Shown here in pieces: positions 43,037-51,800 of a DNA stretch of 64,000 nt. The stretch spans positions 62,001 through 126,000 of the forward strand of contig JAUIFO010000009.1 of assembly GCA_030430385.1 (NCBI GenBank), written 5' to 3'. Source of the DNA: Bacteroidia bacterium. Lineage in GTDB: Bacteria; Bacteroidota; Bacteroidia; Flavobacteriales; Flavobacteriaceae. The position numbers were made by a program, and so were the translations under genes. Under the pieces are notes generated by a model. That model was given only the letters and a program-made list of their open reading frames with translations, did no database searches and had not been told where the DNA came from. How positions within the stretch are numbered: position 1 is the first letter of the stretch; every line of letters starts with the position of its first letter.

Positions 43037-43945
43037 TTATTTAGTTTTTACAAAAGATTCAATAATGGCATTGATCTCATCAGCTTTGACCAATTCGTCA
43101 TCAAATAAATACTTGAACAGCACTTTATTGTCGACCTTAGTTTCCAATTCAAGGTTAGTATTTCGGTTATAAACTTCATCCCACTTAGCTCTTACGGACG
43201 ACCATTTGTCGTAATTAGCTTTCCACCAATCTTTAGCAGCCTGACATCTACTGTCATCAACTTTAACGTAAGTGTTATAGCCCTTTTCATTAGCTAAAAC
43301 CACATCTTCTGTACCTTCTTCTCTGATGACTTTAGCATTATCTTGATCATGAACCCAACCATAATTTGTTACCTCATGGCGATTTCCTCTCAACGTAATG
43401 TTGTAATCACTACGTTTTGTGTATTCACGTCTTGGTAAAGGTGCAGGTGTTGTATTTTCCCAAAAGCTTTTACCATCAACATGAACCCAAGTAGCAGAGC
43501 CTTCGTAACGCGGACTATCATCTACTTGAAATACTTTTTGAGTCCACTGACCTGTAACAGCTTCATTAGATTTTTCAACAAAAGACCATTTATTATTAGC
43601 GTTATACTCATACAGATTTGTATTTTCAAACAACCAATCTTGTCTCCAATGCTTTACGATATGTGGTTCAGCAGGATTACCAACTTGTAATAAATGTTGA
43701 ATAGAAATTTTATTGTCGCTATCAACAACAAGCTCTGCCCATTCTAAACCTTTATCAACTTTAGTTTTAGAAGGTTTATATAATGAATCTTGACTATACG
43801 AAAATGTTTCTGTAAAGTTGAAGGTCACTTCAAAGCAACCGCACATAGCCTTGATAGCGTTTTGATCTTGTTCTTTTTTGTTTTGCGCATTTATTAAGGA
43901 TACAAATGCAAAACATACACCTAATACTACTGATAATCGTTTCAT
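43037..43945 (-). CDS. DUF6607 exported protein
   Basis: A 302-residue exported protein (signal ending SLINAQ, about 1-20) matching the DUF6607 family: KAMCGCFEVTFNFTETFSY near the start, VKHWRQDWLFENTNLYEY, VTNYGWVHDQDNAKVIREEG, and a C-terminal DEVYNRNTNLELETKVD. The paired Cys in MCGCFEV is conserved as far as I recall. Function unknown, but the family is often found beside haem/iron uptake genes. First gene of the four-gene minus-strand operon, divergent from the second TonB receptor with which it shares a 91-bp promoter region. Confidence 0.85.
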   Translation of the reverse strand: MKRLSVVLGVCFAFVSLINAQNKKEQDQNAIKAMCGCFEVTFNFTETFSYSQDSLYKPSKTKVDKGLEWAELVVDSDNKISIQHLLQVGNPAEPHIVKHWRQDWLFENTNLYEYNANNKWSFVEKSNEAVTGQWTQKVFQVDDSPRYEGSATWVHVDGKSFWENTTPAPLPRREYTKRSDYNITLRGNRHEVTNYGWVHDQDNAKVIREEGTEDVVLANEKGYNTYVKVDDSRCQAAKDWWKANYDKWSSVRAKWDEVYNRNTNLELETKVDNKVLFKYLFDDELVKADEINAIIESFVKTK

Positions 43946-43981
43946 AATTTACTCTTGAGAAATTTTTAAAATATTTTATTC

Positions 43982-44050
43982 TTATTTAGACTGAATTAAA
44001 ATAACTTTATTATTTTTGTCGCAAATTTAATTAAGAATGAGTCTAAATAA
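43982..44050 (+). promoter_or_regulatory. Divergent promoter region with iron-box-like half-sites
   Basis: TATTTTTG (44011-44018) is a perfect -7 element for the receptor at 44037. TTATTTAGACT (43982-43992) and its inverted copy AGTCTAAATAA (44040-44050, inside the first codons) flank it. The same 11-mer ends at the start codon of the FecA-like gene (36530-36540). The left site could also control the divergent DUF6607 operon. The regulator is not in the window. Confidence 0.58.
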
Positions 44051-46181
44051 AAATAATTCCTGCATTTATTTTTTATTTTTTTTGATAAGCTTCTGCTACT
44101 CCCAAGAAACAAACGAAACAGAACAAGATTCAATTAAAACCCAAGAATTGAATGAGGTTGTTGTGACAGGTCAATACAATCCGCAATCCATCAAGAAATC
44201 AGTTTATAATGTTAGAGTTATCAATAAAGAGCAAATCAAACAAATAGCAGCCGTTAATGTGGCCGATTTGTTAAACTTCAACCTAAACCTTAACATCATT
44301 CCTAATGCTCAAAATGGACGCTCTACAGTATCGTTTTTCGGACTAGATGCGCGTTATTTTAATGTACTTATAGACAACATTCCTATTGTGAGTGATAACG
44401 GTGTAGGCAGTGATATTGATCTTACACAAATTAATCTTGATGACGTTGAACGCATAGAAATTGTAGAAGGCTCAATGGGCGTGCAATATGGTGCTAATGC
44501 CATGTCTGGAGTTTTGAATATTATCACTAAGAAATCTTCTGAACACAAATGGCGAATAAACGCCACTATACAAGAAGAAACGGTTAGTGATGAATACGAA
44601 TGGTTTGACAAAGGAAGACATATTCAAGGCTTGACACTATCTCATAATTTTAATGATAATTGGTATGCTAGTTTAGGTTTTAACAGAAATGATTTTGCAG
44701 GATTCTTTAATAATCGTCAAGGTCGCGATTATATTGAAAATGATAATTTACGAGGTTATGAGTGGTTGCCAAAAGAACAAATTACAACAAATGCTTTAAT
44801 CAATTACAAGAAAAATAATCATCAATTTTTTTACAAGTTTGAGTATTATAACGAAACCATAAACTTTTATGATGCCACTGTTAGAAATAATGTTGATACG
44901 CAAACATCAACTATAAATCCTTCAGCTACAGACCGAATTTACACAACCAACCGTTTGTTTAATCATTTAAATGGTTCTGGTGTATTTAAATCTGGCATAC
45001 GCTATAATGTTTCGTTTTCTTACCAACAGCAAAAACGACGTTTGAATGAATTCAATTATTTCATATTAACGCAAGAAAAAACTGCCGAAATTGATGAGAC
45101 AAATCAGTCAGGTGAAGTATTCTTCTCAAAAGGAACTTTAAGTAATCTATTTAAAGGAGCTCATTTTAATGCGCAAGCAGGATATGAATTCACCTATCAA
45201 GAAGGCTATGATCGTGAAGCTGCTGGTGAGAATTTACTTAATCCTAAACGACACAAGATAAGTGATATTGCTGTTTTTGCATCTTCTGAAATACATGTGA
45301 ATGACCAATTAGCTTTAAGACCTGGAATACGAGTTTTAAACAACTCTCAATTTGGCTTTAAGTCGGTTTACGAACTAACAGCAAGACAATTATTTAATAA
45401 AGGTTATGAATTAAGAGCAAATGTAGGAACTTCATATAGAGTTCCTGATTTCACTGAGTTGTACTACTATTTTGTAGATGCTAATCACGATGTTAGAGGA
45501 AATGAAGATTTAAAACCAGAAGAAGGCATTACTACCTTTTTAAGTTTAAAAAAGAAAAGTTGGATCAAAGATCGACTACGATTAGAAAACACGTTACGAT
45601 TATCTTACATAGACTTAAGCGACAAAATTGAATTATCAATCACTAACACTCTGCCTTTACAATATAGATACATCAATATTGATAAGTATAGCTTTTTAGG
45701 TTTCACGTCTACAAATTCGCTTAAAAGTGACAACTGGAATTTATCTTTAGGCGCGACACTTTTCGGTATTTCAAGAACCTTATCAAACGAAGCCAATGCT
45801 AGTGATAAGTATTTGTATCAATTTCAACTTAATTCAAGTGTAAACTACAACATAACTAAGTGGAATACTATGATCTCTTTGTTACTCAATTACAATGGCG
45901 AGCAACAAAATTATAGAGCTACAGGAACTGATACTAATGGAAATTCTACATTTTCTCTTATTACAACAGATGCCTATGCTTGGATGGATGCTTCTGTAAG
46001 AAAATCATTTTTAAAAAACACCCTAGAAACAACGCTTGGTGTTAGAAATCTATTTGATGTCACACGCGTTAATACAGATTATAGCTCTGGAGGAGGAACA
46101 CATGACTCTAATGTCAACTCCATTCTTTTAGGTTATGGACGCTCATTTTATTTAAAACTATTATATAAACTCAATTTTTAA
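44037..46181 (+). CDS. TonB-dependent receptor, HmuR-like (haem or siderophore)
   Basis: A 714-residue outer-membrane receptor. Signal peptide about 1-22; plug domain with LNEVVVTGQYNPQSIKKS (typical TonB-box-like start), VNVADLLNFNLNLNIIPN, FFGLDARYFNVLIDNIPI and VEIVEGSMGVQYGANAMSGV; then the barrel, ending GRSFYLKLLYKLNF. The HmuY-family lipoprotein gene follows 4 nt downstream, so by analogy with the Porphyromonas HmuY-HmuR pair this is probably a haem receptor. The promoter region carries iron-box-like sites. Substrate inferred from context only. Confidence 0.9.
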   Translation: MSLNKNNSCIYFLFFLISFCYSQETNETEQDSIKTQELNEVVVTGQYNPQSIKKSVYNVRVINKEQIKQIAAVNVADLLNFNLNLNIIPNAQNGRSTVSFFGLDARYFNVLIDNIPIVSDNGVGSDIDLTQINLDDVERIEIVEGSMGVQYGANAMSGVLNIITKKSSEHKWRINATIQEETVSDEYEWFDKGRHIQGLTLSHNFNDNWYASLGFNRNDFAGFFNNRQGRDYIENDNLRGYEWLPKEQITTNALINYKKNNHQFFYKFEYYNETINFYDATVRNNVDTQTSTINPSATDRIYTTNRLFNHLNGSGVFKSGIRYNVSFSYQQQKRRLNEFNYFILTQEKTAEIDETNQSGEVFFSKGTLSNLFKGAHFNAQAGYEFTYQEGYDREAAGENLLNPKRHKISDIAVFASSEIHVNDQLALRPGIRVLNNSQFGFKSVYELTARQLFNKGYELRANVGTSYRVPDFTELYYYFVDANHDVRGNEDLKPEEGITTFLSLKKKSWIKDRLRLENTLRLSYIDLSDKIELSITNTLPLQYRYINIDKYSFLGFTSTNSLKSDNWNLSLGATLFGISRTLSNEANASDKYLYQFQLNSSVNYNITKWNTMISLLLNYNGEQQNYRATGTDTNGNSTFSLITTDAYAWMDASVRKSFLKNTLETTLGVRNLFDVTRVNTDYSSGGGTHDSNVNSILLGYGRSFYLKLLYKLNF

Positions 46182-46185
46182 AACC

Positions 46186-47280
46186 ATGAAACATAATTTT
46201 TTAACTGCTTTAGCAGCATTTAGCTTACTTTTTATTACAAGTTGTAGTAGTGACGATGATGCACCGCAAGACCCAATTCAAATTACTATAGATGGAGCTA
46301 CAGTTGCTCCAAATATTGGTAGCGCTAACATGACCAATCAAGTCTATATTGATTTAAGTACCAATACAACAACAGATATTAACCGTACCGCTTGGGATTT
46401 AGGCTTTAGTTCATCTCAGGATAGAGTTGTTATTAATGGTTCAATACTAATGATGGCAGCAAAACTTTCAACTACAGACATTAATGCAGTTTCTTCATCT
46501 GATGCTGAAGTACAAGCGATTCAACCGCAAGCTGAAGTTGGTAATTTTAATCCTGCCAACATGGCTTATATTGATGCTCCTGACGGAAATCTTTCAGGCA
46601 CTGCAATTGATGCCGTTTCTGAAACAGATTCAGAAAACTATGTATATCTTCTTAATTTAGGTTACGAAGTAGGAATTGATCAACCTGAAGCTGGTTCTTC
46701 CAATTATAAAGGAAGTGCTAGAGGATGGAAAAAAATAAGAATCCTAAAAAGTGGAAACGATTATACTTTGCAATATGCTGACTTAGATGACACTACATTT
46801 GATAGTATAACCATCGCTAAAAACACTGACTATAACTTTACATTCTTTAGCTTCAATACTGAAACTATAGTTAGTGTAGAGCCTTTAAAGGATCGTTGGG
46901 ATTTATGCTATACTGTATTTACAGATGAAGCAGTATTTGGTGGTGACAGTTATGGTGCTTATGCTTATGCCGATTTTATTGTAAACAACATCAAGTCTGG
47001 TGCAACTGCTTATATGATTGATGAAGCTGTTGATGGCATTACTTATGAAGACTTCTTACTAGCTGATATTAACTTTTCTAACTTTGTAAACGATCAAAGA
47101 AATATTGGTAGCACATGGAGAAATGGTGGTGGACCAGGAACTTCACCTTCATTAAAAGAAGATATCTTTTACGTTATTAATGATGCGAACGGTAATTACT
47201 ATAAATTACAGTTTTTAGCATTAACTAGCCCTGAAAACGAAAGAGGAAATCCAGAATTTGTGTACAAATTATTACAGTAG
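46186..47280 (+). CDS. HmuY-family haem-binding lipoprotein
   Basis: A 364-residue lipoprotein: leader ending LLFITSC (Cys20) followed by SSDDDAPQD, an acidic stretch matching the Bacteroidota surface-export signal, so it is probably exposed on the cell surface. HmuY-type segments are DINRTAWDLGFSSSQDRVVI, a middle GYEVGIDQPEAGSSNYKGSA, and LKDRWDLCYTVFTDE. HmuY proteins capture haem and pass it to the TonB receptor HmuR, here the overlapping-operon gene 4 nt upstream. I did not try to assign the haem-ligating residues, which vary between species. Confidence 0.88.
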   Translation: MKHNFLTALAAFSLLFITSCSSDDDAPQDPIQITIDGATVAPNIGSANMTNQVYIDLSTNTTTDINRTAWDLGFSSSQDRVVINGSILMMAAKLSTTDINAVSSSDAEVQAIQPQAEVGNFNPANMAYIDAPDGNLSGTAIDAVSETDSENYVYLLNLGYEVGIDQPEAGSSNYKGSARGWKKIRILKSGNDYTLQYADLDDTTFDSITIAKNTDYNFTFFSFNTETIVSVEPLKDRWDLCYTVFTDEAVFGGDSYGAYAYADFIVNNIKSGATAYMIDEAVDGITYEDFLLADINFSNFVNDQRNIGSTWRNGGGPGTSPSLKEDIFYVINDANGNYYKLQFLALTSPENERGNPEFVYKLLQ

Positions 47281-47299
47281 GCACTAAAACACTATTGAT

Positions 47300-47338
47300 A
47301 AAAAACCCTTGTTATACATGCTATAATGAGGGTTTTTT
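47300..47338. terminator. Bidirectional terminator after the HmuY gene
   Basis: AAAAAACCCT / AGGGTTTTTT with an inner TTATA / TATAA pairing, forming a long interrupted stem; it overlaps the end of the HMG-CoA lyase gene on the other strand. Confidence 0.82.
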
Positions 47339-48200
47339 AATGGTACTGATTAAAGATCTTTGAAGCTTCATTGTAAGCACTTTCAAAACTCATCGCATTT
47401 AAGTTATTGTGCTTATTAGTCGTAAAATAAGACAGTAATTTTTCGGTTGGCATATTACCCGTAAGTTCATCTTTTGCCATAGGACAACCACCAAAACCTT
47501 GAATAGCGCCATCAAAACGCATACAGCCAGCTTTGTAAGCTGCATCTACTTTTTCAAACCACGTTGTTGGTGTGGTGTGTAAATGTGCTCCAAATTCAAT
47601 GTCAGGATACTTCGGAATTAAATTCGAAAACAAATAATCTATACTCTCAGGGTTTGAGCTTCCAATGGTGTCACTCAAAGATAATATCTTCACACCCATT
47701 TTACTCAAACGTTCGGTCCACTCTCCTACAATCTCAACATCCCAAGGATCTCCATAAGGGTTTCCAAATCCCATAGAAACGTAAACCACTAATTCTTTGT
47801 TGTGCTTGTTTGCGATATCTAAAATTTCTGATAACGTTACTACAGATTGTGCAATGGTTTTGTGCGTGTTTCGCATCTGAAAATTTTCAGATATCGAAAA
47901 TGGATAGCCTAGATAATCAATTTCAGGATGCTGACAAGCATCGGTTGCACCTCGCACATTAGCAATAATAGAAAGAAGTTTACTTGTAGTCTGACTTAAA
48001 TCTAATTGCGATAAAACTTCAGCGGTATCTACCATTTGAGGAATAGCCTTAGGCGATACAAAACTTCCAAAATCTATGGTATCAAAACCTACTCTAAGTA
48101 AGGACTGAATGTACTGAACCTTCTTTTCAGTAGGTATAAAATCTTTAATGCCTTGCATCGCATCGCGAGGACATTCAATTATTTTTAGAGCTTGTTTCAT
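47337..48200 (-). CDS. Hydroxymethylglutaryl-CoA lyase
   Basis: A 287-residue TIM-barrel lyase cleaving HMG-CoA to acetyl-CoA and acetoacetate, last step of leucine degradation. HMGL signatures: IIECPRDAMQGI with the catalytic Arg, GADLHT-like FGAHLHT metal-binding His pair, and the active-site loop QGFGGCPMAKDELTGNMPTE with the conserved Cys. Length is normal for the family. It is a single gene; no other leucine catabolism gene is adjacent, though a Leu/Phe-type dehydrogenase lies at 56771. Confidence 0.92.
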   Translation of the reverse strand: MKQALKIIECPRDAMQGIKDFIPTEKKVQYIQSLLRVGFDTIDFGSFVSPKAIPQMVDTAEVLSQLDLSQTTSKLLSIIANVRGATDACQHPEIDYLGYPFSISENFQMRNTHKTIAQSVVTLSEILDIANKHNKELVVYVSMGFGNPYGDPWDVEIVGEWTERLSKMGVKILSLSDTIGSSNPESIDYLFSNLIPKYPDIEFGAHLHTTPTTWFEKVDAAYKAGCMRFDGAIQGFGGCPMAKDELTGNMPTEKLLSYFTTNKHNNLNAMSFESAYNEASKIFNQYH

Positions 48201-48237
48201 CTAATTCAAAGATAGTAATTATGATGATTTAGAGCGA

Positions 48238-48864
48238 TTAATTTTCAGAAGCTAAAATAAAAATAGCAATCCCAACAAACACAATAATTTGAAGCCACTT
48301 TAAATAGGTTCCAACGCGTTGATGCTTCAAAACATAATCTGAAATAGAGCCAGCCAATATCGCAATAGTTGAAAATATGATCGCAGACACGAACATAAAT
48401 AATACTCCTAAAACATAAAACTGAATAACGTGACTCAAGTTGTCACTAAATAAAAACCCTGGAAAAAAAGCCAAAAAGAAAATAGACACTTTTGGGTTTA
48501 AAACATTCATAATAAAGCCTTGTTTGAAGAGTTGTACGAGTGATTTCCTCGGAACATCTTGAGAATCTAAACGCAATTCACCACTAGATCGAAATACCTT
48601 ATAAGCCAAATACAACAGATAAAGTGCGCCAAAGAGTTTAATGATAAAAAAAACGGTGTCACTTTCTTTGATAATTGCTGATATTCCAAAGGCAACTAAT
48701 GTTGTATGAACCAAACACCCAGAAATTAATCCTGCTACTGTTGCCAAGCCAAACTTTTTTCCATTTACAATACTTTGCATCAATACATAGATATTATCTG
48801 GACCTGGAGACAAAGCCAAAACAGCTGTGGCAAAAACAAACGATATGAGAATGTCTATGTTCAA
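48238..48864 (-). CDS. LysE/RhtB-family amino-acid exporter
   Basis: A 208-residue inner-membrane protein with six hydrophobic helices. The LysE-superfamily signature is clear: ATAVLALSPGPDNIYVLMQS near the N-terminus, FGLATVAGLISGCLVH, and FIMNVLNPKVSIFFLAFFPG. Members export Lys, Thr, homoserine or other amino acids; substrate not determinable. Its gene is in the same direction as the HMG-CoA lyase gene (37-nt gap), so the two may be co-transcribed. Confidence 0.93.
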   Translation of the reverse strand: MNIDILISFVFATAVLALSPGPDNIYVLMQSIVNGKKFGLATVAGLISGCLVHTTLVAFGISAIIKESDTVFFIIKLFGALYLLYLAYKVFRSSGELRLDSQDVPRKSLVQLFKQGFIMNVLNPKVSIFFLAFFPGFLFSDNLSHVIQFYVLGVLFMFVSAIIFSTIAILAGSISDYVLKHQRVGTYLKWLQIIVFVGIAIFILASEN

Positions 48865-48958
48865 TAGTTTTTTTGTAAAAATATAAAAATGAAAAAAAGA
48901 TGTAAGTAAAATATATATGACTCCGACTTAAATACTTTAATACTAATCCGTTGCCATT

Positions 48959-49906
48959 ATGAAAAACTTTACACGTAAATTGACATACATCACTTTCTTT
49001 ATTGTATTCCATACAACTCTACAAACCTATGCGCAATCTACTGCAGAATATATTATTACATTTAATAGTGTTTGGGAATCTACAGCTGTAGATCCTATAA
49101 ATGGTAACAGCACTGCAGCTATTCCTGGAAATGCACATTGGTCTAATCTGGTTGGCACAACGCATAATAGTAATTATACAATGGTAGAAATGGGAACTCT
49201 AGCATCATTGGGTATCAAAGACGTTGCTGAACGAGGACTTAATAATAATCTGCTCGCCGAAATAAATTTGCAAATCTCTAATGGAAATGCCAACCAATGG
49301 TTACAAGAATCATTTTCGCCATTTGCAGCAGTAAGTTCTGCAACACTAAACAATGTTATTGTTAGTTCTGACTTTCCTTTATTGAGTTTAGTGTCCATGA
49401 TTGCTCCAAGTCCAGATTGGATGATTGCTATAAATGCTATTAATTTACGAGATGGTAATATATGGAGAGATGAAATCATTATTCCGTTATTTCCTTATGA
49501 TGCAGGAACAGATAGTGGCACAACGTATGGAGCAGCCGATTCACCAACAAATCCAGCTGAACCAATAGGCATCCTAATTAATGATGGTCAGTTTAATGCC
49601 AACCCTATTGGTACAATGAGCATTAATCTGAATCAGGTGTTGCATATAGATGAAAACGAAATTGACAACGTACTATTGCATCCTAATCCGACACATGGTA
49701 TGCTACAAATTTCAACGTCAAATAATAACGCACTTAAAAAGGCTAGTGTTTTTGATGTATTAGGCAAACAGGTACTTCAATTTAAAGTACCTCATCAAAA
49801 TAGTGTCAATAAACTTGATCTAACAGAACTTAATAAAGGGGTTTATCTGATTAAAATCGAATTAGAAAATGGTGCAATTCAAACAAAACGCATTGTTTTG
49901 CAGTAA
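48959..49906 (+). CDS. Spondin-domain secreted protein with T9SS sorting domain
   Basis: A 315-residue exported protein. The signal peptide (ending TYAQ, about 1-25) is followed by a Spondin_N domain (about 28-215): ITFNSVWESTAVDP, GNAHWSNLVGTTHNS, SFSPFAAVSSATLNN, MIAPSPDWMIAINAINLRDG and FPYDAGTDSGTTYGAADSPT, where the PSPDW motif and Asp residues form a Ca-binding site in eukaryotic spondins. The C-terminus has a type A T9SS signal (VLLHPNPTHGMLQI to KRIVLQ). Bacterial spondin domains are poorly studied. An adhesion or matrix role is likely. Confidence 0.88.
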   Translation: MKNFTRKLTYITFFIVFHTTLQTYAQSTAEYIITFNSVWESTAVDPINGNSTAAIPGNAHWSNLVGTTHNSNYTMVEMGTLASLGIKDVAERGLNNNLLAEINLQISNGNANQWLQESFSPFAAVSSATLNNVIVSSDFPLLSLVSMIAPSPDWMIAINAINLRDGNIWRDEIIIPLFPYDAGTDSGTTYGAADSPTNPAEPIGILINDGQFNANPIGTMSINLNQVLHIDENEIDNVLLHPNPTHGMLQISTSNNNALKKASVFDVLGKQVLQFKVPHQNSVNKLDLTELNKGVYLIKIELENGAIQTKRIVLQ

Positions 49907-49993
49907 TGGTAAAGTGTGGTTTGTCGATTTTTTTAGGCTTTTAATCGGATTATACTTATTTTTACTACTTTGTTTTAAGCCCGAAAATTAGTT

Positions 49994-51748
49994 ATGAAAA
50001 GAAAAAGTATCCTAAGTCAAGTCTGCGCTGCTACCCTATTTTTATGTTCATTTTTTACGATGCATGCTCAAGAAGAAGCCGTTTGTGGTACCACATTTGG
50101 CTCTGAAGCTGAAATGTATTTTAATAAAATGTTACCAGTTATTCAACAGTATGAAGATGAATATAACAGATTAGCCGTAAGCCGAATGTCATCTACTGCC
50201 ATCAATTCTGTTCCCATCAAGGTTCACATAATTCGTCGTGATGATGGTTCTGGTGGTTTCTTTTTAAATCAGCTTAACTCAGCTTTAGCTATAATGAATA
50301 ACTTCTATGCTAATGCTTATATAGAATTTTTCTTATGTGAAGGCGTTAATTATATAGACGACACCAATTTGTTCGATTTTGAAACAAACGAGCAAGATGC
50401 TATGGTCGATGCTTACAACGTAGACAATGTCGTTAATATTTATTTTGCCAATACGGTTACAAGTTCTTCATCGGGAAGCGGATTATGTGGTTATGCTTTT
50501 TTTCCTGGAGGTCCTGAAGTGATTCTAATGGATAACTCTTGTGCAGCAAATGGTAGTACTCTATCTCATGAAATGGGACACTTTTTTGGTCTATCGCATA
50601 CACACGGAAATTCTAACAGTACATTAACCGATGAGCTAGTGGATGGATCTAATTGTTCTACTGCTGGAGATCGTATTTGTGACACACCAGCAGATCCTCA
50701 ATTAAGTGGAAGCAATGTATCACCTTCTTGTGTATACACTGGTAATGCTATAGATGCTAATAATGATTTTTTTCAACCAGATGTCAATAATATCATGTCC
50801 TATTCTAGAAAGCCGTGTCGCACAGTGTTTTCTGCAGGACAATATGCCAGAATATATGCTGTATATCAAGCTTCAAGAGCTGTAATGGCGTGTCCAAGCT
50901 TTAATATTGACATTGCTGCAGACTATGAACGTTTTTGTGGAAACGACCTAGAAGTAAGTTTTACTGACAACAGTACTGGAGCTACTTCATGGGAATGGGA
51001 TGTTGATGGAGACGACGTTATTGATTATACAACGCCAAACATTACTCATGTTTACAGCAATCAAAATAATTATGATGTAACACTTACCATTTCGGATGGT
51101 ACAGATACAATTACTAAAGTATTTCAAGATTATATAGATGATGGTGGCGAGCAAATTAATACCACTGAAGTTACCTTAACTTTAGAAACCGATGATTGGC
51201 CTGCGGAAACGTCATGGACTTTAAAAGATAGTGATGGAATGACATTGTACTCCAGTCCAGTTTACGTTGAAGGTACTGATGATTTCACTGTGTTTACTGA
51301 AACGTTTAGCTTAGATTTAGATTCCTGTTATACCTTTGAAATTTCAGATAGTTTTGGTGATGGTATTTGCTGTGCTTCTGGAACGGGATCTTTTACATTA
51401 ACCACGCTTGAAGGACAAGCTTTTGCCTTTGGTGGTAATTTTGGAAGAGGCACTAAAGTATTTATGGAAAATGCAATCGCCTTGAGTGTTGATGATTTCT
51501 TTTCTGAAAACACTATTGCTATCTATCCAAACCCTACAAACAACACTTTAAACATTAAGGTTTCTGACGTCAACAATTTGCCTGAGCAGTTTACCATATA
51601 CAACACACTTGGACAAAAAATTATGGCAAACACCATTAATGACATTTCAGATCTTGCAATTGATGTTTCAGCTTTTAATGACGGACTTTACTTTATTGAG
51701 CTTTCTGCTGGTAATAGCAAAGAGACAATGCGATTTGTAAAAAATTAA
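49994..51748 (+). CDS. Secreted M43-type metalloprotease with PKD and T9SS domains
   Basis: A 584-residue secreted zinc protease. The signal peptide ends about residue 25 (MHAQ). The catalytic motif HEMGHFFGLSH has Zn-binding His192, His196 and His202, with Glu193 as base; it is followed by the Met-turn region NNIMSYSRKPCR, as in pappalysin-like (M43) enzymes. Next comes a PKD domain (about 315-375; FTDNSTGATSWEWDVDGDD), a beta domain with a calcium-like GDGICCASG loop, and a T9SS type A signal (IAIYPNPTNNTLNI to TMRFVKN). It probably degrades extracellular proteins. Single gene. Confidence 0.92.
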   Translation: MKRKSILSQVCAATLFLCSFFTMHAQEEAVCGTTFGSEAEMYFNKMLPVIQQYEDEYNRLAVSRMSSTAINSVPIKVHIIRRDDGSGGFFLNQLNSALAIMNNFYANAYIEFFLCEGVNYIDDTNLFDFETNEQDAMVDAYNVDNVVNIYFANTVTSSSSGSGLCGYAFFPGGPEVILMDNSCAANGSTLSHEMGHFFGLSHTHGNSNSTLTDELVDGSNCSTAGDRICDTPADPQLSGSNVSPSCVYTGNAIDANNDFFQPDVNNIMSYSRKPCRTVFSAGQYARIYAVYQASRAVMACPSFNIDIAADYERFCGNDLEVSFTDNSTGATSWEWDVDGDDVIDYTTPNITHVYSNQNNYDVTLTISDGTDTITKVFQDYIDDGGEQINTTEVTLTLETDDWPAETSWTLKDSDGMTLYSSPVYVEGTDDFTVFTETFSLDLDSCYTFEISDSFGDGICCASGTGSFTLTTLEGQAFAFGGNFGRGTKVFMENAIALSVDDFFSENTIAIYPNPTNNTLNIKVSDVNNLPEQFTIYNTLGQKIMANTINDISDLAIDVSAFNDGLYFIELSAGNSKETMRFVKN

Positions 51749-51766
51749 TGCTCAAACCAATAAAAT

Positions 51767-51800
51767 AAAAAAAGCGAATCACTTGAGATTCGCTTTTTTT
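51767..51800. terminator. Bidirectional terminator between the M43 protease gene and pyrD
   Basis: Perfect stem AAAAAAAGCGAATC / GATTCGCTTTTTTT with 6-nt loop ACTTGA. Confidence 0.9.
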
